From assembly GCF_025144725.1 (NCBI RefSeq), contig NZ_JALXKS010000048.1, positions 1-22,719 of the forward strand: a DNA stretch of 22,719 nt, read 5' to 3'. Position numbers and translations under genes: made by a program. Positions 1 through 8,262 of the stretch are shown piece by piece. Every line of letters begins with the position of its first letter. Position 1 is the stretch's first letter. Source of the stretch: Brevibacterium sp. p3-SID960. Lineage in GTDB: Bacteria > Actinomycetota > Actinomycetes > Actinomycetales > Brevibacteriaceae. The notes under the pieces were generated by a model. It saw only the letters and a program-made list of their open reading frames with translations, did no database searches and had not been told where the DNA came from.

Positions 1-17
1 CCCCGGGAGCAGAAGGA

Positions 18-839
18 TCAGGATCCGCGCTGGTCCTCCGGGACCTTCGCGGCATCGGCAACCTCGCCGAACCATTCTTCGACGAGCTTGTCGTACGAGC
101 CGTCGTCGAACATCTCGCCGAGCATCGTGTTGAACTCATCGGCGAGTTCGGTGTTGCCCTTCTTGAAGCCGGCGCCGAGTGCCTCGTCGGTGTCGTAGTC
201 CTCGGCGAGTTCGAGCTTGTCGCTGGCCTGGGTGGCGGCGTAGATCGTCGAGAGGTTCGCCACCGCCGCGTCGATCTGGCCCGAGGTGATCGCCTGGGTC
301 AGCAGGCCGGAGTCCTCGAACTGCACAACCTTGGCTCCGGCGTCCTGGGCGTACGACTCACCGGTCGTCGCCTGCTGAGCCCCGACCTCCTTGTCCTTGA
401 GCTCGTCAAGGGACTTGATGCCGGAGTCCTTGGTGACCATGAGGCCGAGGTTGTCGAGCAGGTACTTGTGGGAGAAGTCGAACTTCGTCGCCCGCTCTTC
501 GGTGATCGACATGCCCGACAGCGCCAGGTCGCACTGCGCGGTGTCGAGGGCCGAACCGGATTCGATGGCCTCGAAGCCGGTGGTGACGACGTCGAGTTCG
601 AGGTCGAGACGCTCGGAGAGCTTCTTGGCCAGGTCGATGTCGAAGCCGACGGTCTCGTTGTTCTCGTCGGTGAACTCGAACGGCTCATAGGGGATGTCGG
701 AGCACAGGGTCAGCTTGCCGCCGGAGACGGGCTGGAAGCCTTCGGCGCCGTTGCCGTCGTCTCCGCCGCTGCCGCCGCAGGCGGACAGGACTAGGACTGA
801 TGCCGCCGTCAGGGCAGCAATGCTTAAGGATCGCTTCAC
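18..839 (-). CDS. ABC transporter substrate-binding lipoprotein, amino-acid type (SBP family 3)
   Basis: The 273-residue protein starts with a lipoprotein signal peptide: two basic residues, a hydrophobic stretch and the lipobox LSAC, so Cys21 should be lipidated and the protein tethered outside the membrane. The rest is a family 3 solute-binding domain, shown by YEPFEF at the start of the domain, GFDIDLAKKL, a GMSITEER segment and a central FDFSHKYL. Such proteins capture polar amino acids or related solutes and hand them to a membrane permease. The start is GTG, preceded by AGGAGGAATTCC, a strong ribosome binding site. Transcription runs toward the window edge, so permease and ATPase genes may lie just outside. 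The ligand cannot be told from sequence. Family assignment is firm. Confidence 0.93.
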   Translation of the reverse strand: MKRSLSIAALTAASVLVLSACGGSGGDDGNGAEGFQPVSGGKLTLCSDIPYEPFEFTDENNETVGFDIDLAKKLSERLDLELDVVTTGFEAIESGSALDTAQCDLALSGMSITEERATKFDFSHKYLLDNLGLMVTKDSGIKSLDELKDKEVGAQQATTGESYAQDAGAKVVQFEDSGLLTQAITSGQIDAAVANLSTIYAATQASDKLELAEDYDTDEALGAGFKKGNTELADEFNTMLGEMFDDGSYDKLVEEWFGEVADAAKVPEDQRGS

Positions 840-892
840 GGAATTCCTCCTGGTTGCGGTGCGGTGAGGTTGTCACCGGGTGGTACGAACCC

Positions 893-912
893 GGCGCCGG
901 TGCTCCGGCGCC
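893..912 (-). terminator. GC hairpin between TetR gene and ABC lipoprotein gene
   Basis: Perfect 8-bp arms GGCGCCGG and CCGGCGCC enclose a TGCT loop. It lies downstream of the TetR gene and 54 bases before the lipoprotein start on the same strand. There is no T-run, so it may be a terminator, an attenuator or an mRNA leader structure. Confidence 0.35.
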
Positions 913-1034
913 CACCGAAAGTGCGGTGTGCGGTTGAGCTTATCGTGAAGCAGGTCACAAGTCATTGGCGGCTGTGCGGCACTGGTGATTGTGTCCAAAT
1001 CGTGTCCGCCCATCCCCGTGCCCGAGGCGGGGGT

Positions 1035-1703
1035 TCAGGCGCTGCCGGTCACCGGTGCCGAGGCGGTGGCTGGCTCCGCTCCCGAGGCGGTGGTCCCGGG
1101 GGCCTCGACTGCCTCCGTGGCGATCGCCGCCAGTGTCCGCTCAGCCAGGGCTGCAGCCCGCGGGCCGGTCATGAACCGCGGCTCGGTCGCCCGGGAGATG
1201 GCGATGCCGTCGAAGGTCGCCAGCGCCCACCCGGCCGCCGCCTCGGGATCGGGATGGTGCGGGTGGGCCGCCGTGACGAGTTCGCTCATCTGTTTCCGCA
1301 GCTGGGCCCATGTGCGGGCGTGGATCTCGGCGAGTGAGGGGGTGACGCGGGACAGGGCGACGAAGTCGAGCCAGATGCCGGCGGCGGTGAGGTCTTCCTC
1401 GCGGATCGAGCAGAGCATGAAGGACAGGTGGCGCAGCACTGAGGCGGCCTGCCCGGCCTCTTCGGCAGGAGTGCCGGCCGGTTCCAAGGTCCTCAGGTAG
1501 TCCTCGATGTCGGCGGTGACCGCATCCGAGATCGCCTCCATCGCTGCAGTCAGCATCGCGGCCTTGGTGGGGAAGTGGTGCTGGACTGCGCCGATCGACA
1601 CCCCGGCCTGACTGGCGACCGTGCGGACGGTGGCCTTCTCGATGCCGCCTGCGGCGATGACGGTGACGATCGCCTCGACGATGTGGTCTCTGCTGGTGCT
1701 CAT
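1035..1703 (-). CDS. TetR/AcrR family transcriptional regulator
   Basis: This 222-residue regulator has an N-terminal helix-turn-helix typical of TetR (about residues 8-55): ATVRTVASQAGVSIGAVQHH followed by FPTKAAML. The remainder is an all-helical ligand-binding domain of BetI-like character, ending in a loose Ala/Thr-rich tail of about 25 residues. An upstream in-frame start exists at 1772, but the ATG at 1703 has AAGGATCC before it and begins at the usual TetR position, so it is preferred. The gene is divergent from the DUF418 membrane protein and the gap contains two palindromic sites, so it most likely represses that gene and itself. The effector is unknown. Confidence 0.9.
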   Translation of the reverse strand: MSTSRDHIVEAIVTVIAAGGIEKATVRTVASQAGVSIGAVQHHFPTKAAMLTAAMEAISDAVTADIEDYLRTLEPAGTPAEEAGQAASVLRHLSFMLCSIREEDLTAAGIWLDFVALSRVTPSLAEIHARTWAQLRKQMSELVTAAHPHHPDPEAAAGWALATFDGIAISRATEPRFMTGPRAAALAERTLAAIATEAVEAPGTTASGAEPATASAPVTGSA

Positions 1704-1742
1704 GGATCCTTCTCTGTCGGCGGTCACGGTGCTCCCGCACCG

Positions 1743-1760
1743 GCAATACAAGTGTATTGC
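1743..1760. promoter_or_regulatory. palindromic TetR-type operator, site 1
   Basis: Perfect 8-bp arms GCAATACA and TGTATTGC are separated by AG. The core is ATAC-N4-GTATTG. It lies between the divergent TetR and DUF418 genes and overlaps the -35 element proposed for the latter. Confidence 0.7.
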
Positions 1761-1785
1761 ACACCCGACCATACGACTGTATTGT
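1757..1785 (+). promoter_or_regulatory. promoter of the DUF418 gene, probably leaderless
   Basis: TTGCAC (1757-1762) and TATTGT (1780-1785) are separated by 17 bases, a good sigma70-type promoter. The expected transcription start is at or next to the ATG at 1793, and no ribosome binding site is present, so the mRNA is probably leaderless. Both elements overlap the two palindromes. Confidence 0.6.
1770..1784. promoter_or_regulatory. palindromic TetR-type operator, site 2
   Basis: CATACGACTGTATTG repeats the ATAC-N4-GTATTG core of the first site, with centres 25 bp apart. It covers the proposed -10 element of the DUF418 gene, which fits repression. Confidence 0.55.
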
Positions 1786-1792
1786 TTCGGCT

Positions 1793-3094
1793 ATGGAGAC
1801 CTCCCCGACCCGCGGCGCAGCGGATCCCGGCGCACGTTGCGACCGGCCAGCCGGCCCCGCTGGCACCTCCGCTCGTGACGCCACAGCTGCCCCTGGCCGC
1901 CGACGCGTCGCTGGACTCGATATCGCCCGCGGTGCCGCAGTGCTCGGCACGCTCGGCACCAACATCTGGCTCTTCACCCACCCCGCCGGGCTGCTCGGCT
2001 CCCTCCTCGATCCACTCGCCGGGATTCCCGCAGGTGCTCAGACGCTGGCCTTCCAGGTGCTCAGCTCCCTGAGCAACGGCAAGTTCCTCTCCCTGCTCAT
2101 GATGATGTTCGGCATCGGCGTGTTCCTGCAGTTCACCGCCTGGCGCAAGCGCAGCAGGCGCCGCGGCTGGCTGCGCACCTACGTCCCGCGCGCAGGACTC
2201 CTGTTCCTCGACGGGCTCATCAACTTCATCCTCATCGCCGAATTCGACGTGCTCATGGGCTATGCCGTCACCGGCTTCATCATCGCCGGGATCATCGCCA
2301 CCTCACCGCGCAGCGCACGCATCTGGGCCTGGGTGACCGGGGCCCTCCATGTGTTCGGCATCGGTCTGCTCAGCCTCCTGCTGCTCACCCAGCCGGGAAG
2401 CGCCAACGGCGTTGCCGGTTCCGAGCTCACCGGCCCGGCCGCCGACTGGCCGCTGTGGGACGGCATCAACCCCTACCGCGAGGCCAGCTTCACCGAACTC
2501 GCCGTCTTCCGCCTCGACAACAGCCTCATCTTCCGTGCCGAACCGATCTTCACCCTCGCCATGGGCATCTGCCTCTTCATCATCGGAGCCCGCCTCTTCG
2601 CCGCCGGCATCTTCACCGAAGACGGTGCCGGGCTGCGCCGCCGCTGCCTGCTCATCGGCGCCGCTGCCGCACCTGTCGACCTGATGTTGGGCATCATCGG
2701 CTCGCCAGCTGCGGTCGTCGCCCAGCGCTACCTCACCGCCAGCCTCGTCGCCGTCGGTCTGCTCGCCCTCATCGCCCATGCCAGCCTGCGCCGCTGGATC
2801 CCCCGGGCCATCGAGACTGCGTGCGCGGCCGCCGGGCGGATGTCGCTGAGCGTCTACGTCGGCCAGAATCTGCTCGCCGGCGCCCTGTTCTTCGGCTGGG
2901 GGCTCGACCTCGCCGGCCGGTTCCCCGACGCCCGGCTCGCGCTCACCGTCATCGGGTTCCTCACGGTGCTCACTGCGGTCATCGCCTTCGCGCTGACGTG
3001 GCAGACGATCGCCGCCCGCCGCGGTGTGCGCGGACCCGGTGCCCGCGGGCCGCTCGAATGGCTCACCCACATCGCGCTGACGAAGTTGTCGTGA
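1793..3094 (+). CDS. DUF418 family integral membrane protein
   Basis: The 433-residue protein has the DUF418 layout. A family opening motif, RRVAGLDIARGAAVLGTLG, is followed by NIW near residue 60. Eight or more hydrophobic segments follow, then a C-terminal DUF418 block with GRMSLSVYVGQNLL and a closing RGPLEWL. The family is related to membrane acyltransferase-like folds, and no biochemical role is firmly established. A start at 1757 is possible by frame, but it would lie upstream of the predicted transcription start, so the ATG at 1793 is chosen. The first 45 residues are polar and Ala/Pro/Arg-rich. It is probably controlled by the divergent TetR regulator. Confidence 0.88.
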   Translation: METSPTRGAADPGARCDRPAGPAGTSARDATAAPGRRRVAGLDIARGAAVLGTLGTNIWLFTHPAGLLGSLLDPLAGIPAGAQTLAFQVLSSLSNGKFLSLLMMMFGIGVFLQFTAWRKRSRRRGWLRTYVPRAGLLFLDGLINFILIAEFDVLMGYAVTGFIIAGIIATSPRSARIWAWVTGALHVFGIGLLSLLLLTQPGSANGVAGSELTGPAADWPLWDGINPYREASFTELAVFRLDNSLIFRAEPIFTLAMGICLFIIGARLFAAGIFTEDGAGLRRRCLLIGAAAAPVDLMLGIIGSPAAVVAQRYLTASLVAVGLLALIAHASLRRWIPRAIETACAAAGRMSLSVYVGQNLLAGALFFGWGLDLAGRFPDARLALTVIGFLTVLTAVIAFALTWQTIAARRGVRGPGARGPLEWLTHIALTKLS

Positions 3095-3170
3095 TCCCGC
3101 CTCGGAGGCCGCGGGGAGGAACCCGTGTGCCGCTGCTGTGCTGGCGGTCCACACCCTCACCCTCGCGCAT

Positions 3171-3183
3171 ATTGTTGAACAAT
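3171..3183. promoter_or_regulatory. palindromic operator upstream of the transporter/hydro-lyase operon
   Basis: ATTGTT-G-AACAAT is a perfect palindrome around one central base, AT-rich in a GC-rich setting, 86 bases before the transporter start. A near copy (TTGTTGAA-A-AATT) lies upstream of pxpA at 10662. It is probably bound by the GntR/FCD regulator encoded in the island. Confidence 0.6.
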
Positions 3184-3268
3184 TGCTAGAGTGTGTCGCA
3201 TCACACGGTGAGGTCATTTCCGCGCCCGCGTACCGCGGCCGGACCGCATATCCAACCGAGGGATCGTC

Positions 3269-4591
3269 ATGAACAGCCGCAATCCGGACCACACGCCCGA
3301 CCACCACGGCGCCCACGCAGCCGGGGTGCAGGGTGACGCCGCGCACGCTGACACGGGAAGCGCAGGCGGCACCCAGGCCGATGCGAAGAAGGCGGTGACG
3401 ATCGGGGCGACCGGTCGCACCGCGATCTTCGGGGCCATGTTCCTCATGGCCACCTCCTCGATCGGCCCGGGCTTCATCACCCAAACCTCGGTGTTCACCG
3501 TCCAGCTCGGCGTCGCCTTCGCGTTTGCGATCCTCGTCTCCGTGCTCGTCGACATCGCCATCCAGCTCAACGTCTGGCGGGTGCTCGGCGTCACCGGCCT
3601 GCGTGCCAACGAACTGGGCAACCGGGTGCTGCCGGGCATCGGCTGGGTGATGGCCGCCTTCGTCTTCATCGGCGGGCTCATCTTCAACATCGGCAACATC
3701 GGCGGTGCCGGCCTGGGCACCAACGCGATGCTCGGCATCGACGCGAAGATTGGCGGCGCGGTCTCAGCGCTCATCGCGATCTTCATCTTCCTGTCCAAGC
3801 GTGCCGGCGTCGCGCTCGACCGCATCGTCGTGGCACTCGGCGCGATCATGATCCTGCTCATGCTCTACGTTGCGATCGTCTCGCAGCCGCCGGTGGGCGA
3901 GGCGCTGAAGAACACGGTGCTGCCCGAGGAGGTCGACTTCCTCGTCATCACCACCCTCATCGGCGGCACCGTCGGCGGCTACATCACCTTCGCCGGCGCT
4001 CACCGCCTCATCGACTCGAAGATCACCGGACGTGAGAACATCGGTCACATCACGCAGGTTTCGGTGCTGTCGGTCATCATCACCGGCGTCATGCGCGTGC
4101 TGCTCTTCCTCGCGATCCTCGGCGTCGTCGCAGGCGGTGTGGCACTGTCACAGGACAACACCGCCGCCGACGCCTTCCGCGCCGCCGCCGGTGAGGTCGG
4201 TCTGCGCGTCTTCGGCGTCGTGCTGTGGGCGGCCGGCCTGACCTCGGTCATCGGCGCCTCGTACACCTCGATCAGCTTCGTGACCACTCAGCGCACGAGC
4301 CCGCGCATCCGTAACCTGCTTACCATCGCGTTCATCGCCGTGTGCGCGACCGCCTTCCTCATCCTCGACCAGGCCCCGCAGACGCTGCTCATCTTCGCCG
4401 GCGCCTTCAACGGCCTCATCCTGCCGATCGGCTTCGCCATCGTGCTGTGGGTTGCCTGGGTCCGCCGCGACCTGCTGCACGGCTACCGCTACCCGAAGTG
4501 GCTCGCCGCCCTCGGCACGCTCACCTGGCTGCTGACGATCTGGCTGGGGTGGAATTCGCTCACCGGCATCGCCGCCCTGTGGCAGGGATGA
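3269..4591 (+). CDS. ycsG: NRAMP-fold transporter of YcsG type, probable organic solute (5-oxoproline?) importer
   Basis: The 440-residue protein has about eleven hydrophobic segments and resembles NRAMP proteins, but the first-helix metal motif DPGN is replaced by IGPGFITQ. In the later helix VGGYITFAGAHRL is seen where metal transporters have their Met-Pro-His motif. Loss of both suggests the substrate is not a divalent metal. FNIGNIGGAGLG is typical of the YcsG subgroup found with 5-oxoprolinase genes. The first 45 residues are a cytoplasmic His/Ala/Gly-rich extension (six His). The ATG has GAGGGA at good spacing. Its stop overlaps the next gene by ATGA. A transport role for 5-oxoproline or a related compound is inferred from context only. 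Confidence 0.85.
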   Translation: MNSRNPDHTPDHHGAHAAGVQGDAAHADTGSAGGTQADAKKAVTIGATGRTAIFGAMFLMATSSIGPGFITQTSVFTVQLGVAFAFAILVSVLVDIAIQLNVWRVLGVTGLRANELGNRVLPGIGWVMAAFVFIGGLIFNIGNIGGAGLGTNAMLGIDAKIGGAVSALIAIFIFLSKRAGVALDRIVVALGAIMILLMLYVAIVSQPPVGEALKNTVLPEEVDFLVITTLIGGTVGGYITFAGAHRLIDSKITGRENIGHITQVSVLSVIITGVMRVLLFLAILGVVAGGVALSQDNTAADAFRAAAGEVGLRVFGVVLWAAGLTSVIGASYTSISFVTTQRTSPRIRNLLTIAFIAVCATAFLILDQAPQTLLIFAGAFNGLILPIGFAIVLWVAWVRRDLLHGYRYPKWLAALGTLTWLLTIWLGWNSLTGIAALWQG

Positions 4592-5448
4592 CGATGGATT
4601 CCGTTCCCGAGATCCCGGCTGGCACCGTGCCCGAGGCGCCGGCTGGCGGCGTGCCCGAGGCGCCGGCTGGTGGCGCATTCGCCTCGCCTGCTGCGGCGCG
4701 GGCGGCGTTCCGGGCTGGGCTCGTGCGTCCCACCTCGGGCCTGTGCCCGGGCTACACGCAGGTCAACCTGCTCGCGGTGCCGCAGGAGTACGCCTTCGAC
4801 TTCCTGCTTTTCGCCCAGCGCAATCCCAAGCCGATGCCCATCATCGGCGTGCTCGAGGCCGGGCAGACGAGTTCTGAGCTGCTGGCCGGAGGCGACATCC
4901 GCACCGATGTGCCCAGCTACCGCGTCTACCGCGACGGCGAACTGGCAGACACGTGCAGCGAGGTCACCGAGCTGTGGCGTGAGGACATGGTGGCCTTCCT
5001 CATCGGCTGCTCATTCACCTTCGAGTCTGCGCTGCTGGCAGCCGGGATCGAGATCGCCCACATCAGCCAGGGTGTCAACGTGCCGATGTACCGCACCTCG
5101 ATTCCCACGGTCCCGGCCGGCATCTTCTCCGGCCCGCTCGTCGTGTCGATGCGCCCGCTGCCAGCCAGTCAGGTCGCTGAGGCGGTGCGGATCACCTCGC
5201 GCTATCCGGCCGTGCACGGAGCGCCCGTGCACATCGGCAATCCGGATGAGATCGGCATCTCCGACCTCGCCTCCCCGGAATACGGCGACGCGGTCGAGAT
5301 TCCGGAAGGCCACATCCCGGTGTTCTGGGCCTGCGGTGTCACCCCGCAGGCGGCGCTGCTGGCAGCCCGGCCGAGCCTGGCGATTGCCCACGCGCCGGGA
5401 CAGATGCTCATCACCGATGCCGCCGACAGCCGGTTCCAGGTGCCGTGA
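4588..5448 (+). CDS. ycsI: DUF1445 hydro-lyase / D-glutamate cyclase homologue (YcsI family)
   Basis: The 286-residue protein carries the DUF1445 signature: RAGLVRPTSGLCPGYTQ (about 42-58), then NLLAVP and YAFDFLLFAQRNPKPMPIIG (68-87), and later FLIGCSFTFE. The family includes the mitochondrial enzyme DGLUCY, which turns D-glutamate into 5-oxo-D-proline. That chemistry fits the 5-oxoprolinase genes next door. The ATG at 4588 overlaps the transporter stop, indicating translational coupling. An ATG two codons on (4594) is an alternative. Residues 6-29 are three tandem VPEAPAGG-like units encoded by 24-bp repeats, an odd extension ahead of the domain. Whether this copy works on D-glutamate, 5-oxoproline or another substrate is not shown. 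Confidence 0.88.
   Translation: MTMDSVPEIPAGTVPEAPAGGVPEAPAGGAFASPAAARAAFRAGLVRPTSGLCPGYTQVNLLAVPQEYAFDFLLFAQRNPKPMPIIGVLEAGQTSSELLAGGDIRTDVPSYRVYRDGELADTCSEVTELWREDMVAFLIGCSFTFESALLAAGIEIAHISQGVNVPMYRTSIPTVPAGIFSGPLVVSMRPLPASQVAEAVRITSRYPAVHGAPVHIGNPDEIGISDLASPEYGDAVEIPEGHIPVFWACGVTPQAALLAARPSLAIAHAPGQMLITDAADSRFQVP
4606..4677 (+). repeat. 24-bp tandem repeat (3 copies) inside the hydro-lyase gene
   Basis: Three 24-bp units encode VPEIPAGT, VPEAPAGG and VPEAPAGG. Units two and three are nearly identical in DNA. It keeps the reading frame and lies outside the conserved domain. Confidence 0.8.
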
Positions 5449-5459
5449 GGTGTCCTGCC

Positions 5460-5475
5460 GCCGGAAAGCCGGCGA
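5460..5475. terminator. short hairpin after the hydro-lyase gene
   Basis: CGCCGG and CCGGCG arms enclose AAAG, 11 bases after the stop codon. The stem is short and no T-run follows, so this is a weak terminator candidate. The remaining bases up to the convergent GntR gene show no other feature. Confidence 0.3.
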
Positions 5476-5669
5476 ATTCCCGGGACATGACGATCGCTCA
5501 GCGCGCCCCGTTACGCTCAGCGGCGCAGCGATGAACCGACGACGGGCCGCCAGAAGAGCATGACGGCTGCCAAGCCGACCCCGGAAATGCGGAGCGGACG
5601 GTGCTGACGGCTGCTCCCGATGCGTCGAGGAGTCCTGTCGCTCACGACGCTGGCGGACCGGCTGGCCGC

Positions 5670-6311
5670 TCAGGCCCGGGCGAGCAGCTCGCGCACATCG
5701 GCGCGAGCACGCTCAAGATAGGCGCGCATCTCCGCAGCCGCCTCCATCCGTCGGCCCTCTGCGGCCAGCTGTGCGATCGCGGCATTGAGTTCGACGTAGG
5801 GAAAGTGGAAGTTGTGCCGCTCAACGGAACCGCGGATGAACACGAGCCGCATGAGCGCGAGCATTCGCACCATGACGGTATCGGCGTACACGGAGTTCGC
5901 CGAGGCGATGATCGCGGAGTGGAACCGCTGATTGGCATCACCGGCGCCGTGCGGATCGCCGGCTGCCATTGCCGCCCGGCCCTCCTCGACGCAGCGCGTG
6001 AGCAGCGCCGCATCGAGACGCTCGGACCACTGCAGTGCGGCCGGTTCGAGCAGTGAGCGGAACCGGTAGATCTCATCGACATCGCGGGTTTCGGGAAGCG
6101 TGACGCACACGCCGCGGTGCGGCCGGCGCGCCACCACCCCGAACTCCTGCAGGGAGACGAATGCCTCGCGCAGGGTGTTGCGGGATACATCGAGTCGGCC
6201 GGCGAGTTCCACTTCGTTGAGCTTCTCACCGGGTTCGAGCATGCCGGTCGAGATCTCATCGAGCAGCGTGTGCACCACGCGCTGCGGTGCGGACACGTAG
6301 TTCTCGGTCAC
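5670..6311 (-). CDS. GntR family regulator, FadR/FCD subgroup, of the 5-oxoproline island
   Basis: The winged helix-turn-helix spans about residues 10-70 and includes LEPGEKLNEVELAGRLDVSR, then NTLREAF and a wing with RPHRGVCV. The C-terminal half is an FCD ligand-binding domain, with RFHSAII supplying a likely metal-ligand His. Such domains usually bind small carboxylic acids, so 5-oxoproline or a product is a reasonable effector. The start is uncertain: GTG at 6311 lies 22 bases after the carboxylase stop, while TTG at 6350 would overlap that gene by 17 bases. Neither has a clear ribosome binding site. It is the last gene of the minus-strand operon, where Bacillus has the IclR-type KipR instead. 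Confidence 0.88.
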   Translation of the reverse strand: MTENYVSAPQRVVHTLLDEISTGMLEPGEKLNEVELAGRLDVSRNTLREAFVSLQEFGVVARRPHRGVCVTLPETRDVDEIYRFRSLLEPAALQWSERLDAALLTRCVEEGRAAMAAGDPHGAGDANQRFHSAIIASANSVYADTVMVRMLALMRLVFIRGSVERHNFHFPYVELNAAIAQLAAEGRRMEAAAEMRAYLERARADVRELLARA

Positions 6312-6333
6312 GGCGCCATCGTAGAATACTCGT

Positions 6334-8262
6334 TCAGGATATCCGGGCAAGCGTCTGACCTGCGGACACTTCGTCGCCAGCGGCCAACGATCGGCAGGCG
6401 ATCGTCCCGTCTGCCGGGGCTGTGATGTTGGATTCCATCTTCATCGCCTCGATCACCGCGACTGTCTGGCCCTCCTCGACCGTGTCGCCGTCTGCCACCT
6501 TCCACGTGACGAAGCTGCCGGCATACGGGCTTGTGACCTCCGCTCCCGAGGCGCCGGCCGCCTGGGAGCTGTCAGTCGCCTGGGAAATGCGGGCCGCGTC
6601 GTCCCGCCCGCCCGAACCCTGAGCGGACGGGCTCTCACCTGCAGACGCGTCGGCGCCGGCAGCGGAGAGCCGGTTGAGCAGCTCGGCCGGCAGGCCGATC
6701 TCGACCCGGCGGCCGTCGAGCTCGATGCCGAAGCGGGTGAGGGGCTGCCCGGCCTGGTGATCGGCGAAGGCGGCAGTGCGTTCGAACTGCTCGGCGAAGT
6801 CGCTTTCGATCCACGTCGTGTGCACGGCAAAGGACTCGGCGAAATCCGGATGGTCCAGCACCGCCTGATGGAACGGCACCACGGTGGCGACACCGTCGAT
6901 GACGAGTTCGCGCAGTGCCTGCCGGGCACGCGTGATCGCCTGGTCGCGGTCGGCGCCGTAGACGATGAGCTTGGCCATCATCGAGTCATAGGCACCCGGG
7001 ATCGTCGACCCGCTTGTGACCCCAGTGTCGACGCGGATGCCCGGGCCGGTCGGGACCTCGAACCGGGTGATGGTGCCCGGGCAGGGGACGTAGCCGTTGG
7101 CGACGTCCTCGGCGTTGAGCCGGAACTCGATTGCATGCCCCAGCTGCGGCACGGTGATCTCGCCCGCGTCCTCGGCAGCAGTGCCGTCAGCTGCAACTCC
7201 GGCAGCATCCCCGGCAGCGCCGTCAGCAGCAAGGCCGGCAGCGCCGTCAGCAGCAAGGCCGGCAGCGCCGTCAGCAGCGCCGCCGGCTGCGAAGGACAGC
7301 GGCTGGCCGGCGGCGATGCGGAACTGCTCGCCGACGAGGTCGATCCCGGTCGTCATCTCGGTCACCGGGTGCTCGACCTGCAGGCGCGTATTGACTTCCA
7401 GGAAGCTGATGGTGCCGTCTTCAGCGATGAGGAACTCGACCGTGCCGGCGCCGGCGTATCCGGCAGCGCGGCAGATCTTCACCGCACCGGCACGGATCGT
7501 CGCCTCCTGCCAGGCGGTGAGGAACGGCGCTGGGGCCTCCTCGACGAGCTTCTGGTTGCGCCGCTGCAGCGAGCAGTCCCGCAGCCCGACGACGAGCGTG
7601 TGCCCGTGCGCATCGGCGAGGACCTGCGCCTCGACATGGCGGGGGCGGACGAGGAACTTCTCCACAAAGCACTCCCCGCGGCCGAACGCCGCCACCGCCT
7701 CACGCCCGGCGGCAGCGAAGGCGTCTTCGACATCGTCGAGCTCGTGGACGACCTTGAGCCCGCGCCCGCCACCGCCGTAGGCGGCCTTGATCGCAATCGG
7801 CAGGCCGTGCTCTTCGGCGAACGCGTGTGCCTCTTCCCAGTCCTCGACCGGCCCGTCCGAACCTGGGGCCAGCGGAGCGTCGACCGACAGCGCGATCTCG
7901 CGGGCGGTGACCTTGTTGCCCAGCTTCTCGATCACCTCTGCCGACGGTCCGATCCACGTCAGCCCTGCCTCGGTGACGGCGGAGGCGAACGCGGCGTTCT
8001 CGGCGAGGAACCCATAGCCGGGATGGACGGCATCGACGCCTGAGCGCAGGGCGGTCTCGATGAGGGCCGGGATGTTCATGTACGTCTCGGCCGGGGCAGT
8101 GCCGGGCAGCCGGTGGGCTTCATCGGCGATGCGGGCGTGGAGTGCGTCGGCGTCGGCATCGGAGTACACGGCCACTGAGCGCAGCCCGTGGTCGGCGGCG
8201 GCGCGAGCGATGCGTACGGCGATCTCGCCGCGGTTGGCGATGAGCACAGATGAGAGCGTCAT
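6334..8262 (-). CDS. biotin carboxylase fused to a biotinyl carrier domain, Pxp-associated
   Basis: The 642-residue protein has a biotin carboxylase N-half: LIANRGEIAVRIAR at 7-20, HPGYGFLAEN at 80-89, the ATP-grasp glycine loop GGGGRG at 163-168, and the catalytic block EVNTRLQVEHP at 289-299. The C-terminus is a biotinyl domain with EAMKMES, where Lys608 should carry biotin. It has no carboxyltransferase domain, which the preceding PxpBC fusion could supply, as in urea carboxylase. It overlaps that gene by ATGA, with AGGAG upstream. Residues about 325-370 are an Ala/Gly/Asp-rich insert encoded partly by 24-bp tandem repeats, absent from typical biotin carboxylases. The acceptor is unproven. 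A lactam such as 5-oxoproline is inferred from context. Confidence 0.92.
   Translation of the reverse strand: MTLSSVLIANRGEIAVRIARAAADHGLRSVAVYSDADADALHARIADEAHRLPGTAPAETYMNIPALIETALRSGVDAVHPGYGFLAENAAFASAVTEAGLTWIGPSAEVIEKLGNKVTAREIALSVDAPLAPGSDGPVEDWEEAHAFAEEHGLPIAIKAAYGGGGRGLKVVHELDDVEDAFAAAGREAVAAFGRGECFVEKFLVRPRHVEAQVLADAHGHTLVVGLRDCSLQRRNQKLVEEAPAPFLTAWQEATIRAGAVKICRAAGYAGAGTVEFLIAEDGTISFLEVNTRLQVEHPVTEMTTGIDLVGEQFRIAAGQPLSFAAGGAADGAAGLAADGAAGLAADGAAGDAAGVAADGTAAEDAGEITVPQLGHAIEFRLNAEDVANGYVPCPGTITRFEVPTGPGIRVDTGVTSGSTIPGAYDSMMAKLIVYGADRDQAITRARQALRELVIDGVATVVPFHQAVLDHPDFAESFAVHTTWIESDFAEQFERTAAFADHQAGQPLTRFGIELDGRRVEIGLPAELLNRLSAAGADASAGESPSAQGSGGRDDAARISQATDSSQAAGASGAEVTSPYAGSFVTWKVADGDTVEEGQTVAVIEAMKMESNITAPADGTIACRSLAAGDEVSAGQTLARIS
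7213..7278 (-). repeat. 24-bp tandem repeat inside the biotin carboxylase gene
   Basis: Two identical 24-bp units (7213-7236 and 7237-7260) are followed by a third that matches for 18 bases. They encode an 8-residue LAADGAAG repeat. Flanking sequence holds decayed related units, and the frame is kept. Confidence 0.85.

Noticed and set aside
2303..3484. Open frame of 393 codons on the minus strand
   Set aside because: Crosses two plus-strand genes and the gap between them; composition is typical of shadow translation.
7213..7278. Possible CRISPR-like repeat
   Set aside because: The copies are directly adjacent without spacers and keep the reading frame of the carboxylase.
6757..8043. Open frame of 428 codons on the plus strand
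   Set aside because: Antisense shadow of the biotin carboxylase, with no ribosome binding site or recognisable domain.
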